64,000 bases of DNA from Colwellia sp. D2M02 (lineage in GTDB: Bacteria; Pseudomonadota; Gammaproteobacteria; Enterobacterales; Alteromonadaceae). The translations under genes and the position numbers were made by a program. The notes under the pieces were generated by a model. That model was given only the letters and a program-made list of their open reading frames with translations, had not been told where the DNA came from and did not search any database. Each line of letters begins with the position of its first letter. Positions within the stretch are counted from its first letter, which is position 1. Location: the NCBI RefSeq assembly GCF_018860755.1, contig NZ_JAHKPW010000070.1, forward strand, positions 261,100 to 325,099, in the 5' to 3' direction. This document shows, piece by piece, positions 35,951 through 44,324 of this stretch.

Positions 35951-36820
35951 CTAAAATCCGAGTGCTTTACTAATGATTTTCGCATTTTCATCTAATGTTT
36001 TGACAACTAAACTACCGTCGAGTTTATTTCTGATAAGTAGCTTTTCAACTGAACCGTCACCTCTCTTTAAGGAACGCAAAATTTTATCAACTTCTCTACG
36101 ATTTAAGCCTGCCTTTTCAAGACGATCTTTTGTTATCCACTCATCACTCATTTGTTTGCCTGATTTAGTATTACCCAAACGAGCAGTATTATATTTGGCT
36201 TCAGTAATAACATAATCGGGCGGTGGATTCGGGTGAAGGTAAATACCATCTATACCTGTTTCACCGGGTTTGTAATTACCGTCAGTTTTTCCGAGTGGTG
36301 TATAGCCTTTTTCAGTCATGAGTTGGTGGCTATTATACTCTCCTGCAGCAGCCTTTTTATGGTTCATTGATTTAAATTCAGTAAAATCATCAGGTGTTTT
36401 TCGTGACTTTGTTAAAGCTTTAGCTGCTTGACCACCGGGTAAATTATTGCCTCTTGGGGCTTTGAGTTCAATCGTTTTTACTTTATTAGGTACGTTAGTT
36501 ATGCCTAAAGCAGGTACTCCACCCGTGTATTCATCAAGGGCTTTGCTAAATTTTTTCTCAAGGTCTTGCATGCCCTTTTGCATGCCGAGCTCCACTTTAG
36601 GAAGTACTTCGCCGAGTTTTTTACTGGCATTTTTTAAGCTATCAAGGGCTTCATCGGGAATAATTCTTTTTAAACACCAGCTATCGACAATATCATCAAA
36701 GGCACCACGGATACTGACTATTTTTTCTTTCACTAAATCGATAGCTTGTTTGGTTAAACCAGCCCAGTCAATGTCGCGTAAGAATTTAACGGGGTCGCCT
36801 TTGCCTAGTTCACGTAACAC
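35951..36820 (-). CDS. Orphan VgrG tip with PoNe-like PD-(D/E)xK nuclease (cassette 1)
   Basis: A 289-residue frame from a GTG in the vgrG-like reading frame. Residues 1-125 repeat the linker of VgrG but in a second version (IRGAFDDIVDSWCLKR against IKDALDGIISSYSMKL), then rejoin the common block LGEVLPKVELGMQKG. Residues about 150-289 are a nuclease of PoNe type: ELKAPRGNN, HQLMTEKGYTPLG, GIDGIYLHPNPPPDYVITEAKY, with the Asp of GIDG and the EAK triad as PD-(D/E)xK core, then GKQMSDEWI. PoNe proteins are DNases delivered by T6SS and related systems. It is followed by two PoNi genes. There is no intact VgrG in front of it. Confidence 0.83.
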   Translation of the reverse strand: MLRELGKGDPVKFLRDIDWAGLTKQAIDLVKEKIVSIRGAFDDIVDSWCLKRIIPDEALDSLKNASKKLGEVLPKVELGMQKGMQDLEKKFSKALDEYTGGVPALGITNVPNKVKTIELKAPRGNNLPGGQAAKALTKSRKTPDDFTEFKSMNHKKAAAGEYNSHQLMTEKGYTPLGKTDGNYKPGETGIDGIYLHPNPPPDYVITEAKYNTARLGNTKSGKQMSDEWITKDRLEKAGLNRREVDKILRSLKRGDGSVEKLLIRNKLDGSLVVKTLDENAKIISKALGF

Positions 36821-37148
36821 GGCAAGGGCAGGAGTAAGTACTTCCCCTGCATTTTCAATAATAACTTTGCCGACGCCTTTAATGGCAGAGCCGCTTTACT
36901 TTGGAAATTAGGGGAACAAAACTAATGCCCGTTAAGGGGAGGGCAATCCAACCTATGCTGTCGTTAGCGTTGTCATCGTCAGTGAGCAGCATAGTGTTGG
37001 CACAGACATCATGTACATCAATTATTAGCGACTCGTCCAATAGTCGGTGGTTGAATAGTACTTGGCTCGCTGGCACTGATAGATGATCAGAGTTTAATAA
37101 AATAGTGAGGTAGAGCTTACCCGAATGGATAAGCTGTTTATTATGCAT
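36821..37148 (-). pseudogene. Decayed vgrG segment upstream of cassette 1
   Basis: Minus-strand reading gives pieces of VgrG residues about 690-930: ASQVLFNHRLLDES (matches the ASEPSAIQPPTIG region by DNA in another frame), then DVHDVCANTMLLTDDDNANDSIGWIALPLTGISFVPLI in frame, then a frameshift before ENAGEVLTPALAVLRELG. The Ig-like part is deleted. A boxA-like element sits at its upstream edge. Confidence 0.75.
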
Positions 37149-37152
37149 TTAG

Positions 37153-37166
37153 ATTGTTAAAGAGCG
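37153..37166. repeat. BoxA-like core, copy C
   Basis: ATTGTTAAAGAGCG, identical to the last 14 bases of copies A and B; the rest of the 100-bp unit is missing. On the minus strand it is the boxA-like CGCTCTTTAACAAT. It lies 30 bases past the stop of the Tdi1-like gene and marks the border between the live VgrG module and the first displaced cassette. Confidence 0.65.
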
Positions 37167-37195
37167 AAGTAGTCTAAATTTAGGTAATAACAATA

Positions 37196-37873
37196 TTAAC
37201 CAAAGGCTTTTTGGATAAGGCCATCTTTGTCGAGTAGTTCTTTTTGTCCAAATGAAGCAAGCATTGATAAATGAGCAAAAATATTAACTTTGTTCGTATT
37301 CTCTAACTTAGGCTCACCACCTAAAAATAACGCTGGCTCAAAGGCGTACATTTCATCATATGCGAGAGGTTTGTGCATGATTTTACATTGTTCAAATAAT
37401 GGCTTTTCTTCAGGGTCTTTAATATCAAGAGGTTCGGGGCGTTTTAAATAAAAGAAAAGTTGTATAGCATCATCCATATTGCCTTTTGCAATATTTTTCT
37501 TATCACCTTTTTTTTCAATAACCCAACCGTTAGTTGTATCTATTATATATTTAAATCCATTGTTCGCGCCCCACAAATATAATTCACCAAATGCGCTACG
37601 GGCAATAACATAATAGGCATCTTGTTCAACTATTTCAGTGTCACCTAACCATGCTTCAAGTACACCCTCATAATCATCAGGGTTTACTACCCAAAACAGA
37701 CCATTCTTAAAACCGCAAAAGCCATATTCTTGCCAATAGGCTAATAATCTATCTGGTAGTTTACCTTGAAATTTTTTGATAGTTTCACTCGTAACACTTT
37801 GGCTAAAAGTAGGGGAGCCAAACTGTTCTAAAAACCACTCAAAGTCTTCATCTAATTCAAATGTAGTGTTCAT
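37196..37873 (-). CDS. Tdi1-like immunity protein (GAD-like + DUF1851)
   Basis: A 225-residue protein. Residues 1-110 form a GAD-like domain (FEWFLEQFGSP, IKKFQGKLPDRLLAYWQEYG, GFKNGLFWVVNPDDYEGVLEAWL). From about 110 a DUF1851 domain follows (VIARSAFGELYLWGANNG, ending ALFLGGEP and HLSMLASFGQ). This pair is the known architecture of Tdi1, the immunity protein for the Ntox15 DNase Tde1 of Agrobacterium. Its ATG overlaps the last base of the vgrG stop codon (TAATG), so toxin and antidote are made together. It should act in the cytoplasm by binding the DNase. Confidence 0.9.
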   Translation of the reverse strand: MNTTFELDEDFEWFLEQFGSPTFSQSVTSETIKKFQGKLPDRLLAYWQEYGFCGFKNGLFWVVNPDDYEGVLEAWLGDTEIVEQDAYYVIARSAFGELYLWGANNGFKYIIDTTNGWVIEKKGDKKNIAKGNMDDAIQLFFYLKRPEPLDIKDPEEKPLFEQCKIMHKPLAYDEMYAFEPALFLGGEPKLENTNKVNIFAHLSMLASFGQKELLDKDGLIQKAFG

Positions 37874-40800
37874 TATTTACACCTTTGTAATTCTATATTC
37901 ATTTTAGCATTTGGTCCTATAGTATCGAAAGCCTTTTGAGCAGAACTGTCCATTCCTGCTACTCTATTGGATTTAGACCATTGCGAGCCTAATGAAGAGT
38001 TTACATTTTTATTACCTAATTTACGTATTTTATCCTTACCTCCAGCAATAAGGTCAGGATCGTGTAATGCAGCTAATTGTGACATTTGTTCTTTTACTTT
38101 TTTAGAAGCTATAGATATGGCTTCTTTACCTCTTATATTTTTATTTCTAAGACTCTCTAAGATAGAGTCTGTCATCTCATCGGCTAATTTTTTTCTGGCA
38201 CTTGCCTGAGCGTTCCCGTTCTTGGTTAACATTTTTCGAGCTTTTGTGTGACCGTGCTTATCCGTTAGATCTGTGAGGATTTTTCGGTTACTAAGGTACT
38301 CACCAACAGTCATTTTATTTATACCAGCTTGCTGTGCTTTTAGCTGTTTATAAAACTCTTTTTCTAATGCTTTTTCCCCACCCTTAAAGTTTTTGGCTAA
38401 ATCCGGGCCAGGAGTGAAACATGGTGGTTTATATTTTTTCATCGGTATGAGTTTAGGCTTAGCCCCTTTCAACTCATTCCCTTTCGGCGCTTTCAACTGA
38501 TCAGTTTTAACTTTCTTAATATCGCCTGTTTTACCCACATGTGGTATTTCACCCGTGTATTCATCAAGGGCTTTGCTAAATTTTTTCTCAAGGTCTTGCA
38601 TGCCCTTTTGCATGCCGAGCTCCACTTTAGGAAGTACTTCGCCTAGCTTTTGGCTCATCGAGGCAATACTGTCTATAGCGGAATTAGGCAATAATAACTT
38701 CATAGAATAACTACTGATAATGCCATCCAAGGCATCTTTTATCGCAATCACTTTTTCTTTAATTAGGTCGGTTGCTTGCTTGGCTAAATCTGCCCAGTCA
38801 ATGTCGCGTAAGAATTTAATGGGGTCGCCTTTGCCTAGTTCACGTAACACGGCAAGGGCAGGAGTAAGTACTTCCCCTGCATTTTCAATAATGACTTTGC
38901 CGACGCCTTTAATGGCTGAGCCTATCACAGGAACAAAACCAATACCTGTCAGTGCTAAGGCAATCCAGCCTGCAGTGTCGTTGGTTTCATTGTCATCGGT
39001 TAATAACATGACATTGGCACAAACATCGCGCACGTCCATCACTTGGTCAATAACGGGTATCATTGAAATAATGGTACCGACTACAATTTGTGACGTAGAC
39101 GGGTTTTTATTGAAATCGCCTTGCAGCGTGCCCCATAACCAATCACCTGCACCTGCGGCGATATCTGCCGCATCACTTAATAAGCTGGTATCACCACTTT
39201 CAACCATCTCAATGGCTGCTTTGGGCGTTATTTGCCCATAAAGTGGATTAGGTGTGGTGTTTTCAATAGGGGCATAATCACGTGCGTCTTCGCCGTATTG
39301 TACCGTAAACTGTCCTGGAGGCATGCCCGATAAGGTAGCTTTACCGCTGGTATCAAGCGTTCCTGTTAATTCGGTTCCATCTTTGAGTATTAAGGTATAA
39401 GGGGCATTTTGTACTGGGTCACCGTCTTGATAGCTGTATTCTAATTCAATGTCTTGTGTAGGGGCTGTTAACGATGCGCCAGCGACACTAAAATTAGCGA
39501 CTCGCCCAATAGTCGGTGGTTGAATAGCACTTGGCTCGCTGGCACTGATGGGGGATTCAATATCGTATTCAACACTGCCATCAAAAATTATCATTTGACC
39601 GTCTAAGGTCAGCATATCACTGCCGATAAGCTCTACATTACCACTGCTGTCGAGCTTTATCATACCGTTTTGGTTAAACAGGGTAATGTCACCACTGCCA
39701 GTGCCTTCTATACTAATATTACCATCAGTATTGATAAGGGTTGAGCCTTGTGGCGCGCTAATAGATAAGTTGCCTTGTGCGGCTTCCCATACAATAGCGT
39801 TATTGGCGGTTACAGTTAAGCTGCGGGCGGTTAGCAGTGAGGTTGAGCCTTGCGATTCAAGTAAAATATCTTTAGCGGTATGATTTACTTGCGTGGCACT
39901 TTGTATATTTAAAGAGTCTTGTTTGCTGGTGCAATCGGCTTCTACGGTAATACCAACGCTATTTTTAGCATCTATGTGTTGATAGCCCCCAACACTGACA
40001 TCAATATTACCTTCTTCGGTGTCAAATAACAGGTCGGTAGCGGCATGAAAACTGATACTGCCAATCCGTGATAGCCATTGAATATATTGCTCAGCTTGGG
40101 TATGCGCATTAAGCTCAAAGTAATGTTCACCTGCGAGCGTTTGTAAAATAACGGTTGGAGCAATGTCATCATCATCAAAGCGTAATTCGTGACCTGAGCG
40201 CGATAAAATGCGGTTATGTAGTGAGTTTTCACTGTTAACAACACTCGGCTGGTCATCGTTCATGTCAAAGCCTATGAGGTAGGCTTGACTAGGATCATTA
40301 TTTAAACAACCAATAAGTACTTGTGCGCCGTTTGCTAAGGGGAAGTGCCAGCCTGTGGCTTGTGGTTGATTCGCACAAGCGTAATTAACGAGTCGTCGTA
40401 ACGATTGACTGCTGGTTAATGGCGTTTTGGCTATTTCATCGAATCCCAATTTGGTAAAGTATTCGCCTGTATCGGTTAGTGTTGCGAAAGGCGTGACTGA
40501 CTCTACTTTGGCTGAAAAAACCATAGGTAAAGGGGGAAAGTCTTTAAAAGGTAGCTTGTAAGGTTGTCCTCGTGGTATTGCTTTAACAACACAATGGTAT
40601 TTAGTGAGGCCGTCTTGGCTTGTTTCATCTGAGGGCTGTTGACAAAAGTGCTCTACCGAGACACAAATATAATCGCCACTGGCATTAATACCTGAGGTGT
40701 CGTGTAATGAAAATGAGCAACCAGCAAAAATATCAGGTACGTTACCTGTTAAGGTAATTAGTTGTTCAAAACGATTTAATGCCAAGCTTTGACTTTGCGC

Positions 40801-41628
40801 CACATTATCCGCTTCATTGGAGCTGGTTGATACCGGTTGAGCAAAGTTATGCGCAGCTAAATCTTCACCTTCTAAACGATACTCTTGTGATATAGCACTA
40901 GCTAAACCTGTACCTACTTGCGTGGTATATTGACACTGAGTAAAGCCAACAAAACCTTGGGCGGCGACATCACTTACCAATTGGCTCGGTGCAATTTCAG
41001 GGTTAAAACCAACGCCGTGATGTACTTGTAATAAACCTCGGTCAAGGTAGGGGCTTGACGAGTTGTTGTCACTAATAACAATGGCAGCATCACTTGCAGC
41101 GGAATCAAAACGGTAAAATAAACCGTACTGGCGAAGTAGGCGATTGAAAAAAACAAGGTTTGATTCCATTGCCTGTACGCATTGTTTCAAATAAGGCAAT
41201 GGTGTGGCCAGCGTGAACTGAATTTGACTATTTTGATAGCCAGCATCATTAAGCAATAACGTTAAGATATCGCTCAGACCCGTATCAATGAATATACGTG
41301 AGTGTTGTGTAGTACTCAGTAATGAAAGTCTTGGTTTTAAGGTAAGTTGGTAACGTCTTTTTAAACTGTCAACCTGCGCTAAGTTAGCACCAATAATCCC
41401 TTTATCTTCAACACTTAATAGCGTTGAATTGAGTTGGCGTTCATAGCCGTCACTGGCAATAAAATTTAAGCAAACAATACTGCCTAAACCTTGTTGTAGT
41501 GGTTGTATATTAAGGGTATCAACAATAACAGTGTAGTGTGATTGTTCACTTAATATGTCGGTACCTTGCAAGTAATTTGCAGCATAACTAGCGTTGGCAC
41601 AAGTGATCAATAAACGGGGGGAAGCCAA
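37873..41628 (-). CDS. Specialised VgrG with C-terminal Ntox15 (Tde1-like) DNase
   Basis: A 1251-residue evolved spike. Residues about 1-460: VgrG gp27/gp5 core (FIDTGLSDILTLLLNDAGY, LANGAQVLIGCLN). About 465-690: DUF2345 beta-helix (LSRSGHEL, then SVGITVEAD and many short strands). About 720-790: an Ig-like segment (GTELTGTLDTSGKATLSG). About 850-945: a helical region with a hydrophobic hairpin (GWIALALTGIGFVPVIGSAI). About 950-1050: pre-toxin linker (LPKVELGMQKG, EYTGE, LKAPKGNELKGAKP). About 1055-1251: Ntox15, with PCFTPGP and the HxxD motif in ALHDPDLIAGG near residue 1187. The tip should cut DNA in target cells. It is divergent from the T6SS operon and coupled to a Tdi1-like gene. Confidence 0.92.
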   Translation of the reverse strand: MASPRLLITCANASYAANYLQGTDILSEQSHYTVIVDTLNIQPLQQGLGSIVCLNFIASDGYERQLNSTLLSVEDKGIIGANLAQVDSLKRRYQLTLKPRLSLLSTTQHSRIFIDTGLSDILTLLLNDAGYQNSQIQFTLATPLPYLKQCVQAMESNLVFFNRLLRQYGLFYRFDSAASDAAIVISDNNSSSPYLDRGLLQVHHGVGFNPEIAPSQLVSDVAAQGFVGFTQCQYTTQVGTGLASAISQEYRLEGEDLAAHNFAQPVSTSSNEADNVAQSQSLALNRFEQLITLTGNVPDIFAGCSFSLHDTSGINASGDYICVSVEHFCQQPSDETSQDGLTKYHCVVKAIPRGQPYKLPFKDFPPLPMVFSAKVESVTPFATLTDTGEYFTKLGFDEIAKTPLTSSQSLRRLVNYACANQPQATGWHFPLANGAQVLIGCLNNDPSQAYLIGFDMNDDQPSVVNSENSLHNRILSRSGHELRFDDDDIAPTVILQTLAGEHYFELNAHTQAEQYIQWLSRIGSISFHAATDLLFDTEEGNIDVSVGGYQHIDAKNSVGITVEADCTSKQDSLNIQSATQVNHTAKDILLESQGSTSLLTARSLTVTANNAIVWEAAQGNLSISAPQGSTLINTDGNISIEGTGSGDITLFNQNGMIKLDSSGNVELIGSDMLTLDGQMIIFDGSVEYDIESPISASEPSAIQPPTIGRVANFSVAGASLTAPTQDIELEYSYQDGDPVQNAPYTLILKDGTELTGTLDTSGKATLSGMPPGQFTVQYGEDARDYAPIENTTPNPLYGQITPKAAIEMVESGDTSLLSDAADIAAGAGDWLWGTLQGDFNKNPSTSQIVVGTIISMIPVIDQVMDVRDVCANVMLLTDDNETNDTAGWIALALTGIGFVPVIGSAIKGVGKVIIENAGEVLTPALAVLRELGKGDPIKFLRDIDWADLAKQATDLIKEKVIAIKDALDGIISSYSMKLLLPNSAIDSIASMSQKLGEVLPKVELGMQKGMQDLEKKFSKALDEYTGEIPHVGKTGDIKKVKTDQLKAPKGNELKGAKPKLIPMKKYKPPCFTPGPDLAKNFKGGEKALEKEFYKQLKAQQAGINKMTVGEYLSNRKILTDLTDKHGHTKARKMLTKNGNAQASARKKLADEMTDSILESLRNKNIRGKEAISIASKKVKEQMSQLAALHDPDLIAGGKDKIRKLGNKNVNSSLGSQWSKSNRVAGMDSSAQKAFDTIGPNAKMNIELQRCK

Positions 41629-41969
41629 ATCGTCATCCTTAACGAAAATATAAAAATAGAGGTATCCTAAAGCACGTTATGGTAACTAAATTTTTCGCTA
41701 GCGCAACACTTTTTAGTCAAAACACATTATTGGTTTCGCTTTTTTAATATATTTTAAAAATTAATTATATTAAAAATCAGTTGATTAGCGCAGTACCCAC
41801 CTTAATGAGATAAACTTTCATTTGACATGTTCATATAAACGGCTATCATGCCGCAATCAAATTAAGGATGATTTATTTGTTTTCGCATAAGTAACGAAAA
41901 CAAAATGTTTACTCTATTTACATGGTAAATAGTAAACAAATTATTGTGATTTTAAGGATGAAACAGCAT
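41629..41969. promoter_or_regulatory. Divergent promoter region with two nested inverted repeats
   Basis: The 341 bases between the divergent vgrG-toxin gene and the T6SS operon. At 41876-41904 a perfect 10-bp inverted repeat TTTGTTTTCG/CGAAAACAAA has a 9-base loop. At 41906-41938 a second, near-perfect one pairs TGTTTACTCTATTTAC with GTAAATAGTAAACA (two bases unpaired). The rest is AT-rich with poly-A/T tracts. Both repeats lie where an operator or a leader hairpin for the T6SS operon would be expected. No sigma-54 site (TGGCAC-N5-TTGC) was found by eye. Confidence 0.5.
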
Positions 41970-42455
41970 ATGGAACTTGCTAAAAAAAATGTAATGTTTT
42001 TACATGACTCTATTGAGCATTCTACAGATTCAACTCTTGAATCTTCATTCAAACACTGTTTTATTTCTTCAGTTTGGACACAGAGCCGTTTAGTTTCTTC
42101 TTTGTTAGACCAAGTAGGTCTAGCGTATCATCGTGTTTTTCACAATGAAGCTTTAGAGCTGTTTTTAGTTTTAATTAATACCCAGTCACCCGATTTTGAC
42201 TCATTTGCAAGTTACGGCATTGAAGAGTTCTCATTACTTAATAAAGACTTATTAACTATTCAGTCAAAACTGATCTCTTCAATGGATCTTTTTGTTGTTG
42301 AAGCGTTCAACAATACTCAAAAGCAGAAATCTAGTACCAATTTTTTTAATAAACTATTAGGCAAACACCATGAGTGGAAGTCGTGCGCAAAAGCTCGATT
42401 TGAACAAGTTATTTGCCCTATTTTAGAACAAAAACTTATCAATAAAACACTATAA
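41970..42455 (+). CDS. T6SS-cluster protein of unknown function
   Basis: A 161-residue soluble protein starting at the ATG at 41970, with AAGGA upstream; an ATG at 41922 lies in the middle of an inverted repeat and has no ribosome binding site. It is mostly helical (VSSLLDQVGLAYHRVFHNEALELFLVLI, then LLTIQSKLISSMDLFVVEAFNN) with a basic tail. There is no signal peptide or known motif. It is the first gene of the T6SS operon and lies 19 bases before tssJ, so it probably helps assembly or regulation of the system. Confidence 0.55.
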   Translation: MELAKKNVMFLHDSIEHSTDSTLESSFKHCFISSVWTQSRLVSSLLDQVGLAYHRVFHNEALELFLVLINTQSPDFDSFASYGIEEFSLLNKDLLTIQSKLISSMDLFVVEAFNNTQKQKSSTNFFNKLLGKHHEWKSCAKARFEQVICPILEQKLINKTL

Positions 42456-42474
42456 TAAATAACCAGGTAGTAAC

Positions 42475-42942
42475 ATGAAATTAGTTAAATTATTTACAAT
42501 ACTTTTTTTTGCATCGTCATTAATGGCGTGTACATCAACACAAGTTAACTTAGATGTCTCAGCAACAGACAATTTAAATATGAATCAATTTGATGAGGCG
42601 CTACCTATTGTACTTAGGATTTATCAACTCTCCGATGTACAAGGATTTAAAACAGCTTCATTTGAAGATTTATGGAAATCAGATAAGTCGGTATTAGCGA
42701 ATTCGTTAATTACAGTTGAAGAGCGCACTGTTAACCCATCAGACAAGGTAAGCATTAATTTTGACCAAGCTGAAGAAGCAAAATATGTTGCTATTTTCGC
42801 TTTGTTTAGAGATAGATCTGATGAAAACTGGCGTGTTTATCACGAACTGAATACAGGTACTGTGCAACTTTCAACCTCTTTAGATGTATTGTTAACGAGC
42901 AATGCCATTACATTTCCACATGTAAAAAAAGAAACTGAATAA
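42475..42942 (+). CDS. tssJ: T6SS outer-membrane lipoprotein TssJ
   Basis: A 155-residue lipoprotein: the signal peptide ends in LMAC with Cys19 lipidated. The mature transthyretin-like fold shows PIVLRIYQLSDVQGFKTASFEDLW, the classical TssJ motif, followed by strands (KYVAIFALFRD, WRVYHELN). TssJ anchors the membrane complex to the outer membrane and holds the C-terminus of TssM in the periplasm. It overlaps tssK by one base. Confidence 0.95.
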   Translation: MKLVKLFTILFFASSLMACTSTQVNLDVSATDNLNMNQFDEALPIVLRIYQLSDVQGFKTASFEDLWKSDKSVLANSLITVEERTVNPSDKVSINFDQAEEAKYVAIFALFRDRSDENWRVYHELNTGTVQLSTSLDVLLTSNAITFPHVKKETE

Positions 42943-44282
42943 TGTCGCTAGCTTTAGGTCGAAAACCCGTATGGGCTGAAGGTGTGTTGCTTGGGCAACA
43001 GCACCTACAAGTATTTGATGAATATCAAGAGTATTTACACGCTCAACGACAGTTTATTCAGTCGCCTATTGCCTATGGCTTTAAACGTATATCTATTGAT
43101 AATACTGCATTATCACGCGGCGAAATTGATGTACTTCAACTTGAGTTTGTACTTGAAACAGGTCGCTATATAGCGTTTAACCGCTCATTTAATCAGCAGT
43201 TAACATTAACTTTACCCCAAAATAGCAGTACGGTAACAGTATATGTTGGGCTTGCCTCTAATAATGCCAGTTCAGGCATTAGCGGTTATAACAATACAGG
43301 ACAGCTTTCAGCGTATGAGGCTGAATATATTGACGTTAACGATCAACATGACTCTTCCCGTACGCGTGAGGTCATGGTGGCTCAACCTAAGCTAACGTTA
43401 TTTACTGATACCGATACCACCACCTATTTTGATGTATTGCCATTATTTCAAATAGTACGTGGCCCTGATGGGCACTTTGCGTTAAATGAAAAATTTATTC
43501 CGCCATTACTAGATATTAGTGCCTCTATTTATCTAAATGAGTTACTAAACCGAACGAATAACCTAGTTAACGCTAAAGCGAATGTTTTACTCAGTAGACG
43601 TCAAGGGTTAGGGGCCGTAACAGATTTTGGCCCGAATGAAATGAATAGCTTTTTACTACTTAGTGGTATGTTGCCAAGCGCAAAAATGTTGTCACATTTA
43701 AAGCAGTTAGTGAATGTGCATCCTGAACGATTATACAGCGAATTTACACAGTTACTCAGTCGTATTTCTTTGTTCGAGCACAGTCAATTGATTGACTCAT
43801 TACCTACTTATCAGCACAACAACTTAACTGAAGTTTTTGCGCAGTTTGAACAAATGATCACTCAGCTACTTGATGGCGTTGTACCTAAGAAAATGTCAGG
43901 ACTTAAGCTTGAGAAAATGTCTGATGCGTTGTACCAAGTTGCCACTATTGATTCGGCTCAACTTAGTAATAACGACTTCTATTTAGCTGTTTATTTTGAA
44001 TCCTCAGATAGTAAATGGATTGATACCTTTGGTGAGCAAGTGAAAATTGGCTCGGTTGATAAAATAGATATTATTGTTTCTTCGGCATTAAATGGTTTAT
44101 CAGTGAGTCATTGTCAACGTACTCCTAATAAACTTGCAGTGAAGAGCGGTTATGAATATTTTCGCTTAGAGTCTCATGGTCATATTTGGCAACAAATAGT
44201 TGAAGAACAAAGCTTAGCGGTTTTTGTACCCTATAGTTTGCAAAAAGCTAATGTCGAAATTGTCATTGTTGATAAGAATTAG
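42942..44282 (+). CDS. tssK: T6SS baseplate protein TssK
   Basis: A 446-residue cytoplasmic protein with the family N-terminus KPVWAEGVLLGQQHLQVFDEY, the middle helical bundle (LLSGMLPSAKMLSHLKQL, HPERLYSEFTQLLSRI) and the C-terminal HIWQQIVEEQSLAVFVPYS. TssK trimers link the baseplate to the membrane complex through TssL and TssM. The start codon overlaps the stop of tssJ (TAATG). Confidence 0.95.
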   Translation: MSLALGRKPVWAEGVLLGQQHLQVFDEYQEYLHAQRQFIQSPIAYGFKRISIDNTALSRGEIDVLQLEFVLETGRYIAFNRSFNQQLTLTLPQNSSTVTVYVGLASNNASSGISGYNNTGQLSAYEAEYIDVNDQHDSSRTREVMVAQPKLTLFTDTDTTTYFDVLPLFQIVRGPDGHFALNEKFIPPLLDISASIYLNELLNRTNNLVNAKANVLLSRRQGLGAVTDFGPNEMNSFLLLSGMLPSAKMLSHLKQLVNVHPERLYSEFTQLLSRISLFEHSQLIDSLPTYQHNNLTEVFAQFEQMITQLLDGVVPKKMSGLKLEKMSDALYQVATIDSAQLSNNDFYLAVYFESSDSKWIDTFGEQVKIGSVDKIDIIVSSALNGLSVSHCQRTPNKLAVKSGYEYFRLESHGHIWQQIVEEQSLAVFVPYSLQKANVEIVIVDKN

Positions 44283-44324
44283 ACCAAATTTTTTGCATAC
44301 GGATATAAGTTAGAGAAATAAAGA

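Noticed and set aside
36447-36911. Plus-strand open frame of 154 codons opposite the PoNe cassette
   Set aside because: It mirrors the conserved linker on the other strand; the same mirror frame appears opposite each cassette and opposite vgrG, as expected of shadow frames.
41922-41969. ATG at 41922 as the start of the first T6SS-operon gene
   Set aside because: It lies in the loop of an inverted repeat and has no ribosome binding site; the ATG at 41970 has AAGGA upstream.
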